Positions 42,399 through 53,489 of a stretch of DNA of 64,000 nucleotides are shown here, piece by piece. The number at the start of each line of letters is the position of its first letter. The stretch's first letter is position 1. The position numbers and the translations under genes are program-made. Source of the DNA: Halictus rubicundus (taxonomy: Eukaryota; Arthropoda; Insecta; Hymenoptera; Halictidae); contig NC_135149.1 in assembly GCF_050948215.1 (NCBI RefSeq), forward strand, positions 6,367,001 to 6,431,000, written 5' to 3'. The notes beneath the pieces were generated by a model. The model was not told where the DNA came from and ran no database searches. It saw nothing but the letters and a program-made list of their open reading frames with translations.

Positions 42399-43839
42399 CC
42401 TACTATTACAATAGTGATTGCAAATATGCCAAGTGTTGATGCATGAAACTGGCATAGTAGGACTTGAAACGTTACAGCACGATGTCGACAAACTGGTAGT
42501 GCATAGTATTAAGAATTGGAAAAGCGGAATAAGTAGGAATTTAAACGTGGAAAATATATAACAAATCTAAGCACGAAAATATAGTATTGCACAATCAATC
42601 ATTACCAATATAGAAACTCGAAATGTACCATTGAGAAATATTTATGTACAAATAGAAATAATCTCTTTATTTAGCACGCACATACCAGTTATTCAACAAA
42701 TTATACGTTCGATATTTATTTCCATATCTACTGATTTTAAATATTATTACTTAGTAGATTCACCGTGATCTTCTAAGCACTTGTATAATTGTCTCATAAT
42801 AAAAATTGCGAATATTCATGTCGTTATTGTATATAAACCATATAATTTTTACATGAAAATGTTAATAGTGTTGGTTAACTTAAAAACAGAGTCAACTTCA
42901 ATTTTAATTACCTTTCTATTTTATACATTTTTTAAGTTTCACTTATGCTCTGCTATTTTTCTTGTGTTATTCTGCGATATTATGACATTTCATAGATTTT
43001 AACAAAATTTTTGAAAATATTAAAAACCTAAAAATAGTTGCCTAAACAATATAAAGCAAATTTTAACTCTTACTGTGTGTTAACTGAATTATTTATGCAT
43101 GAAAATTGGTTATATGGCCAATGTATGTCATGTTATGTTCTGAAGCACCACATAATTTCTCACTTATTTAAATAACAATATCGTGAAAAGTATCAGTAAG
43201 ATTCTTAACACTTTCGTGTGCTAGTATAAATCATTCTGAAAATAGGAATTGTATTTATTCTTCTTTTGTATTATTTTTAGTATTTATTATAGTACTCCAT
43301 AAGTTGCTAGATCTTTATAGCTTGTTCATCTCAAGATCATATAACGTTGTTAGAAAATAATTAAGTGATTGAAATCGATGAAGCGTCTATAATCGACAAG
43401 GTGACTGTCGTTATACCGACTCTTGTATGCGAGTGCGACAACGTTGCGATAGAAAGAGGGACTGACACGCACGTTAAAGGATGCCATTTTTACAGGGACC
43501 GGCATAGGGATGCAAATAAATTGTAAACTGGTTCCCGATGGTCGATATCCACCTTTCATGAACAGGTTTTCTCGTTGCCATTAATATTCATATCCGCCAT
43601 ACATATATGAGGTATCGCGCTTTTCTGCGATACTCTGCACGTCATTCTGCTGTAAAGGGACCATACTAATAAAATCTGGAATCGCGACGATTGGCTAAAA
43701 GAAAACGCGTCGTGCACGGAAATTCTCATCTCATGATCAACGACTGTCATCGGAAACCAAAGTAACCGACTTTATGGAAATTCACAAATGAAAAGCAAAA
43801 ATTGATCTACCTCGTTAATAGCGTCCGTTAATTAACCCT
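42399..43839. other. No gene seen
   Basis: AT-rich to about 43330, then 43330-43800 of balanced composition. ORFs at 42781-43002 (plus) and 43350-43750 (minus) lack domains. A G/T-rich run at 43843-43862 marks the start of the Tc1-type remnant. Confidence 0.4.
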
Positions 43840-43844
43840 TAACG

Positions 43845-44315
43845 TGGGGTGGGGGTGGTGTGGTGATCCGGGCCGGAATTGGATACAAAGGTAAAACAGA
43901 TGTACAGTTTCTTGAAGGAAAAATTAATAGTCAGAAATATATAAATCTAATCTCGCAACAAACTAACGAACATGCACAACGAATTACCAAAGGTAAATTT
44001 ATTTTTCAACATGACAATGCTGCCATTCACCGAGCTAAAATCGTAGAACAATTTTTTCAAAGAGAAAATGTATCAGTTATGCCATGGTCTGCACGCTCCC
44101 CGGACCTGAATATTATTGAAAATTGTTGGGGAGAACTCGCACGAGCTGTATACAAGAATGGAAAACAGTACGATAATATTCAACAATTAACAGAAGCTAT
44201 TAAGATAAAATGGGGTAATTTGTCGCAAGATACAATTAAAAAGCTATATAAATCCTTACCAAATCGGATGCTCGAAGTAGTAGAAAATAAAAGCGGATAC
44301 ACCCATTATTAATTT
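43845..44315 (+). pseudogene. Tc1/Tc3-type transposase, C-terminal part
   Basis: The 150-codon frame, opened artificially at a GTG (43860), matches the end of a Tc1-family DDE transposase. It has FLEGKINSQKYINLI, then FIFQHDNAAIH with catalytic D52 and PWSARSPDLNIIENCWGEL with catalytic E87. With 34 residues between D and E it is DD34E. Continuous with it is the usual C-terminal helix region, ending at TAA 44313-44315. The helix-turn-helix domain and the first catalytic aspartate are absent. The frame runs upstream into a G/T-rich tract at 43843-43862, which replaces the expected WG motif, so the break lies there. A 5'-truncated remnant with no internal stop. Confidence 0.85.
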
Positions 44316-44984
44316 GCTGTTAATTATCATGTAACTTTCTTTTTTGTGGAAATATATGTATAAATTTTGTAAGTGTGCTATCATTTCGCCCTCAGCATTT
44401 GTACATATATTTCTTCTACTTGCTCAGAAAGCTAGCGAGGTCAACCTTATTTACATAGAGGTTTCGTCTCTGTGCGTCATAACAATTATGATATTATGTG
44501 TTGCATACAAAAATTCTAAATGATCTTCGAGAAATTAATGACAGCACGCTATCATTTTTTCCGGGACTGTATGTTTACGCTTCTCAAGACCGCTCGAGCT
44601 GCGGTGTCCCACACGGGGTTGTACCCCGCGGCAGTGGTGATAGTTCTGGGATTTTTATCCGCCAGATATTTGGAACAAATATCGAGTAAAGACTGTATTT
44701 TGATTCAATTTTTGTAGACTTACAATAGATTGTATGCTACATATATTATACTTCATTCGCGTTTTTTATGTTGTATAAAAATTATACAGCACAGTATTTG
44801 CTTAAAGTTATATACTTTTCATCTACTAACGTTCTTAAGGACTTCTTCAAAGTATAGATAGACTATAAACTAAAGTGAAATATTTAGAAGGGAATCAAGT
44901 GTGCTGTAAATTAAACTATTCTTCTAGATACATTAAATATAAAAATAAAAGCGAAATTAGATATTTGTCCTGGGACTCCTCCAC
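44316..44984. other. No gene; short shared repeat
   Basis: 44316-44560 may be the 3' untranslated and end region of the Tc1-type element. 44575-44665 (GTACCCCGCGGCAGTGG, GATAGTTCTGGGATTTTTA) matches 52945-53018. The rest is AT-rich. Confidence 0.45.
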
Positions 44985-45350
44985 GGCTCAAACAGACTAC
45001 AAAGTAAAGTAAACCAAACTAGCAGAAGTAGTAAGACTAGACTTAAATAAGCTGTACTGTAAACTCAATTGAACTATCTTCGTAAAATAATTTAAATAAA
45101 AGGTGAAAGTGTATAATTAAACCAAGCCAATCGATCCATAAGGCTGTCAAGTAGACTACAAAGTAATTTAATCCAAACTAGACGATACTAAGCAGGAATA
45201 GTAACACTATACTACAATAAACTGGACTGTGAACTCAACTGAACTATCCTCATAGAATAAATTAATATAAAGTAATAAAATCCATCCATAAGGCTGTCAA
45301 ATAGACTACAAACTGAACTATTTTCGCAAACTCAATTAAAACAAAGTAAT
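44985..45350 (+). repeat. Degenerate tandem repeat, ~150-bp unit
   Basis: Three successive blocks begin (GGCTCAAACAGACTACAAA) near 44988, (GGCTGTCAAGTAGACTACAAA) at 45141 and (GGCTGTCAAATAGACTACAAA) at 45291. The first two share CTGTACTGTAAACTCAATTG / CTGGACTGTGAACTCAACTG and ATCCATAA at their ends. The third is truncated. No coding signal. Confidence 0.7.
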
Positions 45351-46554
45351 ACGAGGCAGAAGTTCGTCAACAGTCTTAACGACTTCTCCAAGGATCAAAT
45401 ACATAGACTACGAACCTCGTCAAACTTCAGCAAACTTCATCAAACCTATCACAATTCGTAGTACTATATATATATAAACATTTCTACCATGCATACGTAG
45501 GGTCTAGAATATAGTCATCAGACTCGATCCATTAAATTCGTAGCACAACCGGAGCACACACAATCATTCAATCTTCCTAGATGAAACACGATCTCCGTCG
45601 AAACTCAGCTGACCCAAGCAATTGCGAACTGTCTTCCTCGATGAACAACATCATCGAGTACACACCGCTCTTCTCGGTGATGCGCAACTTCCGAATATAC
45701 GTTGGAAATTGCTTCGCGATGATCGAGATGGTGTCATCGACAGAGAGAACTAACGGGTAGGTACCTGTAAACCGAGTCCATGCGATTTTCGATTAGTCGC
45801 AGCTCGTAGCGAGCAACCACTGCCGTTTTACTCTGTACAAACTTCCGAGATCACGAACTCGAACGTGTAATTGTTTTAACGGGGCGTGTCGCAGCGTATA
45901 TAGTATGTTTCCGATTCGGGGGAAACTATGCGTCAAGTGGACAGATCGAAACTACGGTCAAGTAACGACCTCCGGAGTTTCGAATTGACCATTGGGGGTG
46001 CTCAACCGTCTCTTGTAACGTAATCGATCGTAAAATTAGATTGTATCTAGCGCTGCGTCTAAATCCGAAATAACCACCGACAAACGTTCGGTCGTAGCAG
46101 AGTTACGTACCTTTCAACCGTTGGAGAATTAGAGAAATATGTCAATTAAAAAGATGGTTTCTTGAAGCATCGATATGTATATTTTGTTACATGATAGTTA
46201 CGTAACGCTTGCTGAAAAGTTCAGCTGAATGTCTTAAACTGGAAGAATGTGGCAGCCATTTTTCCAAAGCTATTTGTCTGTAAAACTTCGATTGCGGTGC
46301 AAGTGAACTTCATCTATTCGATCTTTACATAGTTGCATACAATTCGTAGTGTATTAATTATATTTTGTTTTTTATACAATTATCTTTAGATAGTCAATTG
46401 TTATATCGTAAATAAATGTGTACCAACGCGAAGTTTATGGAATTTATTCTTAAAAAGAATGGAACCATTGAGAAGGGATAAACTTTTATGTGATTCTAAG
46501 GGGGTACATACTTTTGAACGGTTAAAAAATAGGAGATATTCAACATTTGCTTTA
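45351..46554. other. No gene seen; unique island
   Basis: 45540-46130 has balanced GC, scattered CpG and no matched repeat, so it is a candidate for conserved host sequence. The rest is AT-rich. No ORF of note. Confidence 0.4.
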
Positions 46555-46556
46555 TA

Positions 46557-47963
46557 CAGGGTGTTCACGCTAACACTAGCCGGCGTTTTTCGCAAGTAGC
46601 TTACATTTAAAAAAATGAAAAAGGAAAAAGTTATACTGTTTGTTGCAAGCAATGTAATGATATCTGTAATTTTTTTTGTTTGCATTATTTTTTTAGAAAT
46701 GAAGGTGACCTTCAATTTGTTAAATGGAATGCCATGTATTTTTGTATATCATATTAAAGCGTGTGCCAAAACTAATTCATTCCTATACGACATAACGACC
46801 TTCAAGGTTAAACAAGGTTAGAAATTGAAGAAATGTTTCGAATACCTCTATATTATTAGATATTCAAAGCATTTCTTAAATTTCTGACCTTGTGTAACCT
46901 TGAAGATTGTTATGTCGTATGCGAGTGAATTCATTTTGACACATGTTTTCATATGATGTAAACAAATAAATATCATTCCATTTCGAAAATTGAAGGTCAC
47001 CTTCATTTCTACAATAATAATGTAGATAAAAAAATTACAGACACCATTACATTGCTTGCTGGAAACAGTATAACAGAGTAGTGCTAATTCAGTTACGTTG
47101 TAATTCAATTGCACAATTGAATTACATTGTATTTCAATTATATAGTAATTCAACTACGTCATAACTGAATTACATAATTCAAACCTTTGAATTAATTCAA
47201 TTACTAATTATTTTAATCAGATGTGTAATTGAAATACAATATAATTAAAATACAGCTCTCCAAATTATGTATAGCCCAGAACTTTGAAGAATTTCCTCGT
47301 CCTTGTTCGTAATATGCCAAAGTGATCCTATTATTGGTTAGTGGTAAGCTAAAAGCGTTCCTTTTTCAGTTTTCTGTTATTACATAATGTATTTCATTTT
47401 ACTTACACATAATATTAATGTTTGTTTAATGAGTCTCATTAGATGATTATCGTTACGTTTTTCTTTAATATATATCGTAATCTAGGTAAAGTAGAGACAT
47501 GTTTCCTTTTTCTGCTTTTTATATTTATGTTTGAAATTAAAAAAATTTGTAACGCAGAAGTTATTTCTGTTCAGATATTATAAATAATAAATTCCTTCTG
47601 TTTGAAACCTTCACATGGATTTTTCAACCTCTTATTACTTATTACTTTATTATTCTATAATTTTTAATATTAATTTAATTACAACGTAATTTGTAATTGA
47701 TGTACTTTAATTGCAAAGTATTTTGTAATTGTACTCCATTGCAATTACGAATTACATTGTAATTTAATTGAACGAAGATCTGAATTATAAATTACAATAT
47801 GATCTAATTACAATGTAATTCAATTACTTTGTAATTATAATTTCTGGAGTACTTCAATTGTAATTCTACACAACTCTGCAGTACAACGTTTTCCTTTTTC
47901 ATTGTTTTCCGATGTTTACTAATTACAAGAAAAACGCTGGCTGGTGTTAGCGTGAACACACTG
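46557..47963. mobile_element. TIR element (CAGGGTGTTCACGCT), copy 1, split by a hAT-type element
   Basis: The left end CAGGGTGTTCACGCTAACAC with GGCGTTTTTCGCAAG and the right end CAAGAAAAACGCTGGCTGG... GTTAGCGTGAACACACTG are complementary. TA lies outside both (46555-46556, 47964-47965). Long inner arms pair (GAAGGTGACCTTCAATTT, TATACGACATAACGACC and their complements). Without the inserted 47074-47878 block the element is about 600 bp. A second copy lies at 59650-60540. Each arm carries an ORF of about 68 codons whose significance is doubtful. Confidence 0.85.
47074..47878. mobile_element. hAT-type miniature element
   Basis: Ends CAGAGTAGTG (left) and CACAACTCTG (right, complement CAGAGTTGTG) have the CAGRG form of hAT ends. 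They are flanked by eight-base duplications CAGTATAA (47066-47073) and CAGTACAA (47879-47886), one mismatch apart. The related host element has a single CAGTATAA at 60456-60463, the empty site. The 805-bp interior is AT-rich and built of palindromic TAATTGAATTACAATGTAATT-like segments, with no transposase. A fragment is at 22610-22740. Confidence 0.85.
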
Positions 47964-47967
47964 TATA

Positions 47968-48110
47968 CAGGGTGTCTGACTTAAATGTGACGTAAAAGTA
48001 AAAAATTTTTTATATGTAATTTGAATTGTATGAAGCGGTTAGTTTTCCGCAGGGTTGTTTTTTTAAATGTTTTTTCTCGTAGCTTTTAAAGTTACGATGT
48101 TTTTTTCCAG
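47968..48110 (+). mobile_element. Solo transposon end
   Basis: TA followed by CAGGGTGTCTGACTTAAATG directly abuts the right end of the previous element, in the general form of a mariner-type end. No opposite end was recognised downstream. Confidence 0.4.
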
Positions 48111-48589
48111 ATAACTACATATATTTTCGTGTTGCCTCGCGTAGCTCATAAAAAATGGGGTGTACTCCTATCTGTTCTCTTAAAGCGGATAATATTTCAT
48201 TGGCGGGTTGGGAGGGGGTGGAAGTCAGGCAGGAAGAAATTGTGAGAACCGCTCGATAGTGATTGTTCGAATACGTGACGATGAATTGCTCGAAAGATTA
48301 ATCGTCGATCAACGTAAGCAAAGATCGTATCACGGAAGACGTGGACATAGAGAAAAATTTATGAATACCTGACTACCTCTGTACATCGAGAATCACTTTA
48401 TTATCGATCGAGAAAGATGACTTTCATACTCGAAAAACCATTTTCTTTCTAGCATCGTTTTAAATTCAAATTTTTAACAAAGTCATTGATAACTTCATTA
48501 TTATCTATTGTAAGAGATACATATAGTTACTTTTCGTAAGAATAATTGGCCTATCATACAAAAGATATTACTTCGGACTTAATAAAATT
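48111..48589. other. No gene seen
   Basis: Mixed composition, no repeat or ORF of note. Confidence 0.45.
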
Positions 48590-48965
48590 GTTAAAACAAA
48601 AAGTACATTTTCGTTTAACTTCTGTTTCTTACAATTAGCTTGGAAAATTTTTATTTTAATCAATCTATTATTAAGACACAAAATACATTTTTATTTCAAT
48701 TCTACTTCTTGTAGTTGATGTAGGAAATGTTTATTTTGCATAAAGATAGTCAGATTAGGTGTAATAAATATTATTAATTGGATCTTCAAGTAGTAAGAGA
48801 TACAATTCCAATTAGAGTACATAGATATTACGTGATTAAAATATATATTTTGCATGAAGATCTGCAGTATCGATATAATAAATATTATTAATTGGATCTA
48901 GAAGTAGTAAGAGAGATAGCTCTGATTACAGTAGCACAAATCTTATCACGACTTTAGTTAAGTAA
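48590..48965 (+). repeat. Tandem duplication, ~114-bp period
   Basis: TATTTTGCATAAAGAT at 48732 and TATTTTGCATGAAGAT at 48846 begin two units. Both contain AATAAATATTATTAATTGGATCT and AAGTAGTAAGAGA. Upstream, 48600-48730 shows a looser two-fold repetition (ACATTTTCGTTTAACTTCTG, ACATTTTTATTTCAATTCT). Confidence 0.65.
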
Positions 48966-49530
48966 TTTGTGAAAGGTTAACGAAAGCTCATTCCCAGCGA
49001 TGACTAGCTACTTTAATAAGTAGAATGCAGATATTATCTAAGTACAGTAGCTGTAAGTGAGTACAAGAGAATCAGATAAAAGCAGAATTTAAACACAGAG
49101 TTTACAAATATAGGAGCTCATATAAAATTTTTTAAATTATGACCGTTCAACATGGAGAGTTTAAAAGTGACCTATAAAATTCTAATTTAAACAAAGAACA
49201 ACGAATGATGATCAGACTTGAATATCTAATTTAGGCATGTGTTTACTGAACATTGAATTCTAAAGCATGACAGACAAATTTAAAAATTTTAAAGTAATCT
49301 CACCTCGAAACGGAGCATCTATACTTTATAGAGCATCTATACTTTGTACATGAAACATTAAACGTTCTTTTTTTAATAAAACAACATTTTTTACCAGTAG
49401 ATTACGTATCTTTATCTAAAATAAAAATTGTTTGCACTAATTGCATAAAATAGAAGCCAAATAAAAAGCTTTTCTCTTTTTTAATCATTTTAATAAGTCT
49501 AAAGTAATATATTGACTTTCTTAAATTGTT
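48966..49530. other. No gene seen
   Basis: AT-rich; contains a short duplication (GAGCATCTATACTTT twice at about 49314-49345). Confidence 0.45.
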
Positions 49531-50068
49531 TAAATGTAAATTGCCCATTGTGCGGCAAGTGGTCAATTTGGGCGAAATCGGATTCAAAGTCAAAAAACTT
49601 TCGATAGGAATGAGGTAGAGCGATGAAATTTTTTTTAAATGAAAGCTGAACCTTTATAAAATATGGGAAAAATAGAGAGATTATTACCATCCAATCATTT
49701 CAACGAAAAAATGACTTCATTAGTTTTTGTCACAAAAATCTATTTTTGCAAAATCCTGAGGTCGTAGACAAATTTTGGGACCAGATTTGAAATCAGCGTG
49801 AAAAAATCTATGGGAAATGATGTATAGTATGTTAAAAAAAAATTTTTTCCGCGCGTGGTAATGGAAAAACCATAATTTTCTTGAAATTGTGCAAGTTTAA
49901 CGAATTTTCTCAAGGTTAAAAAACGTTCGTACCATAATCTCCCTATTTTTCCCATATTCTAAAAAGATTCAGCTTTAATTTAAAAAAAGTTTCATCGCTC
50001 TACCTCATTTCTATCGAAAGTTCTTTGATTTTGAATCCGATTTCGTCCAAATTGCCCACTGTGCGCCG
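49531..50068. mobile_element. Foldback element with GCCCANTGTGCG ends
   Basis: The left arm GGTCAATTTGGGCGAAATCGG... GAGGTAGAGCGATGAAA... ATGGGAAAAATAGAGAGAT and its complement on the right (ATCTCCCTATTTTTCCCAT, TTTCATCGCTCTACCTC, CCGATTTCGTCCAAATT) pair over about 150 bp. The outermost sequence is GCCCATTGTGCGGC on one side and GCCCACTGTGCGCC on the other. It is non-coding; the three small ORFs here (49402-49955) run along the arms. Confidence 0.7.
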
Positions 50069-50069
50069 C

Positions 50070-51437
50070 ACAGTGCGGACAAGTCGGCACATCCCACTAC
50101 ATTTTTATTTGACGATGCACGAAAATTTCCTTTTACAGAACTCTTTATTAGCAGGAAATGCATATTATTATTCATTTAAACATCATTTAACAATTTTTTT
50201 TATGCATAAAAATAATTTTTTTTTCAACTTATTAATTTTATTGTTAAATTTAATTTTTTGTGACTAATTACCATTGCATATGCATTAGTAACCAAATTTA
50301 GATTTTTGTGAAAAAATTTGGCCATGGAGGTACTCTCTAAAGTGCCAAAAATCGAAAAATGTTATATTAACTATAAATGAGTGTGCAATAATAATTCTGT
50401 GTAATGGAAAGCTCTTACCAAGGAATATGCATTCTTTATACGTTTAATAAAGTAGATTTATTTTTTGTACAAATTTTCAACGGTGGTGTTATTTGTTAAT
50501 TGCATATAAAACATCAAATTAACATAAAACAAAAACGGCAAAAGATGTCCTGAGATTTATGCATATTCGCATACATTACTTATTATAGTTTAAGAATTTC
50601 ATAGTTTTAGCTGCCACTTTTTGCGACTCTCAATTTTATAAACTTTTTAAGAAGTGTCCATACCTTTCCTTTAGGATCTGTCGTGGAAAATTCGTTATTT
50701 TCTTGTTAAATGTATTAGTTATATTGTTAAATTTCATTTTCTGTAAATAATTAACAATAAGTATACATTTGTAAACAATTTTGGTTGTAAAAAATTTTGC
50801 CATTTGTTCGCCACAGTTACAGTGGGGAATTTACTGGGAAAGTTCAATATTCGTGTATATCACGATATGAAATACATTTCTTTTGCAAAACATGCGTATT
50901 AGGATGGAAATTGTTAATAATAATCATATAATAACCATTTTTATGCATAATACAATTTTGCAATAATTATATATCAATCATTTTTATGTATTTTTAATTT
51001 GTTTTTAATATATGTTTTATAACTATTGAAAAAGTAATAAGAATGTAAGGATAGATCGAAATGTGCAAGATCACGAGAGACAATGATTTTGAGTCGCAAT
51101 CAAAGTACTGAGAATGACTCGGATAGCGAAACAGCAGCAGCATGCTCGGATAGCATTTTGTTGAGTTTATTCATTTTATTCACTAGTATTATAATTTGTG
51201 TAAGTTTATTATTGTTAATTTTACATATGGTTCATTTATTATTAATTTTGTTCTGAACTTGTTAGTTTTTAAAAATAAATTTGTTAATTTTTAATAATAA
51301 ATTTTTTTTTCTAAAAATTTTTTTTTGTTAAAATTATAAACTATATGGGTAAATATAATTGTCTGTAAAAAATTTCCTCTATATATGCATTGATAACCGA
51401 ACTACGAGAAGTGCCGAAAACAGGCGATTTGTCCGCA
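50070..51437. mobile_element. AT-rich element with AGTGCGGACAA ends
   Basis: ACAGTGCGGACAAGTCGGC at the left and the complement of GCGATTTGTCCGCACT at the right enclose about 1.37 kb of very AT-rich sequence. GTGCGCCGC is present just outside both ends (50060-50069 region and 51437-51446), which could be a target duplication of eight or nine bases, as in hAT elements. No transposase frame. The exact borders are ambiguous because the ends overlap a palindrome shared with the neighbouring foldback. Confidence 0.5.
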
Positions 51438-51446
51438 CTGTGCGCC

Positions 51447-52479
51447 GCCGCGCACCGAGCTGTGAGGGTGTTATGAATTTCACGCGAGGAGCTGTTGCAT
51501 TATTTAGATGCAATTTTTTCCGGAATCACCGGCACGCGAATAATGGGCCGCGAGCACGGCCGGGGCGAGAAGATTAATGCTTCGATCCGACATCCGAACA
51601 TGAACTTTCAATCTGGCCTACTTGGTGCGCGGACACGTTATGCGAGCGTCGCGGACATACCGCGGCGACCAGACCATTGTCCAACGACGCCACTCTACGT
51701 GGATTTTTAGTTTTTCAGTTTTTTGTCGGGACCACCAGGAGAGATGGGATTGGATCGCGTTCCTTTTTGCACCGAAAGTGAATTCCGATGTGCAAAACCA
51801 ACCCTTCGTCACCGCATTGACCGCCATGGTAGCCGACCATAAGGAAATTAACCCTTTTAAAAATGTATGCAGACCTACGGAAAATGGAGATGCACTCGGG
51901 AACTGTACAGTTTGCTGCAAAAGTCTCTTGATTTTAAAAAATTTGTTGAACAATTTCGTCATAGGACTGTGAACGTTTCAACCGAGAATGACGAATTCGT
52001 TTATTGCATTTCAGAACTTATTCAGTTTTTCAATTCATCGAATAATGTTATTTCACTTAACAATTGTGTTCTAGTATCCACGTTGGTATAAAATATATTG
52101 TATTTACATTATCTATGGTCTAATTTCTGTTGTCTCAATTGCACTTGTCTCTCGTTGCGTCTTCGTACATGTTGATAATTGCACAGTCACCCAGTTAAAA
52201 GGTTAATACACGTTAGAGGTTATTAACATTAACGTGTTCGCCATCAGCATTTGTTCTGCTGCCTATCATGAAAATGTTTTAATAAATGCGGTTGAACTCC
52301 TTTATCATATTTCAGAAATAATATTAAAACAATTTAACAGAAGAAAATCATTTTTTTTATGCTTTTATGTCGCATCAACTGCTAGGTTATTAGCGACATC
52401 ATAATATAAGCAAGGATAGGTTACGTTATTTGATTTATCAATTTGATTTCTTTGAATATTATATGTACTATGTAAACTG
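51447..52479. other. No gene called; open frames on both strands
   Basis: 51447-52090 is GC-moderate, with a plus frame at 51622-51972, a plus frame at 51867-52091 and a minus frame at 51618-51962. None shows a domain and they overlap each other. 52091-52479 is AT-rich. Confidence 0.4.
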
Positions 52480-52640
52480 CGGATATTTATGCAATTATTC
52501 TAGACGAATTTGAAGAAAGTGGAATCAAAATATTATTTTCAGTGGTAGTAGCCTTTCTAGATCTGAAATAAATCTAAATCGTACTAAATTTTGTCGAATG
52601 TTATGTTCTAGCATTTTTTGAAAATTTTCAGAAGTTCTGA
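52480..52640. repeat. Dispersed repeat, copy 2
   Basis: This copy starts with ACTGCGGATATTTATGCA and continues with the segment shared with 2715-2855 (TGGAATCAAA, TTTTCAGTGGTAGTAGCC, TAGATCTGAAATA, GAAAATTTTCAGAA). Confidence 0.6.
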
Positions 52641-52944
52641 ATGCTAGTACTACGACTTTCACACGACCGCTAGTACCTCTTTTACTAAATATTAAAATAA
52701 TTTAACGAGAGAAAGTCATGGATTCTTTCATTTATTTATTATTGATTTAAATATGGGATTCTTGCAATATGACAAGGGATTCTTGGAAAATATTATACGT
52801 ACTACGACAGTAAAAAGCAATATGTATAATTTTATTACCTTTAAGTAAACTGAAAATATAGTGTTTACTCGATATATGTCAAAAACGAAGGTCTAGCAAC
52901 GGACATATATCGGCCAAGAGATACTATGCTTTGATCCATGCGAC
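52641..52944. other. No gene seen
   Basis: AT-rich, no match elsewhere in the window. Confidence 0.45.
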
Positions 52945-53140
52945 CTTACGTGTCTCTCGAGCTTCTTGGCCCCTCATGGGGTATACCCCGCGGCAGTGGG
53001 GATAGTTTTGGGACTTTTATGAAAGTATTCAAACGCCCTTTAAAACAGTATAAACTTTTTAAAAATTGTACCAAAAGACCTGACCTTTTTTGAGCAATTA
53101 GAAAAATTCATTTACCGAATGACGTGCAAAAAAGATTTCG
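52945..53140 (+). repeat. Shared GC-rich segment joined to a transposon end
   Basis: 52945-53018 (ATACCCCGCGGCAGTGGGGA, TAGTTTTGGGACTTTTA) matches 44575-44665. It is followed immediately by GAAAGTATTCAAACGCCC, the same sequence as the end at 4808-4930 but without its first bases. The join suggests one fragment inserted into, or recombined with, the other. Confidence 0.55.
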
Positions 53141-53217
53141 AAAAAATTGCAATTGCTAGGAATTATAAGAGCGAATAAAAAAGATACTTTCCAAAACTTT
53201 TTTATTTGAGCCTGTAA

Positions 53218-53489
53218 TGAAAATTTAAAATATGCGTTTTGTAGGTCTATGTTAGTTATACATATGCTGAAAATTTCGTCGAAATCGATTATTACACACG
53301 AGCTACAAGTACTTAAAAGTGGTGAAAATCGTAGTTATTCACGACTTTTGGTTAGTTTCTGCTTAAAATCCACAGATTATAAGATCTTTTGGTGCGTGCC
53401 GTTTTTATCTGCGTCAACCGATTTCGATGAAATTTTCAGTATATGTATAACTAACATAAATCTACAAAACGCATATTTTAAATTTTCAT
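53218..53489. repeat. 71-bp-arm inverted repeat
   Basis: 53218-53288 (AAAATATGCGTTTTGTAG... GAAAATTTCGTCGAAATCG) and 53419-53489 (CGATTTCGATGAAATTTTC... CTACAAAACGCATATTTT) are near-exact complements around a 130-bp centre. Fragments similar to one arm are at 9090-9150 and 32085-32160. The 94-codon ORF at 53249-53533 runs through it and is not a gene. Confidence 0.7.

Noticed and set aside
51622..51972. 116-codon ORF with an opposite 114-codon frame
   Set aside because: Both strands are open over the same segment and neither shows a domain.
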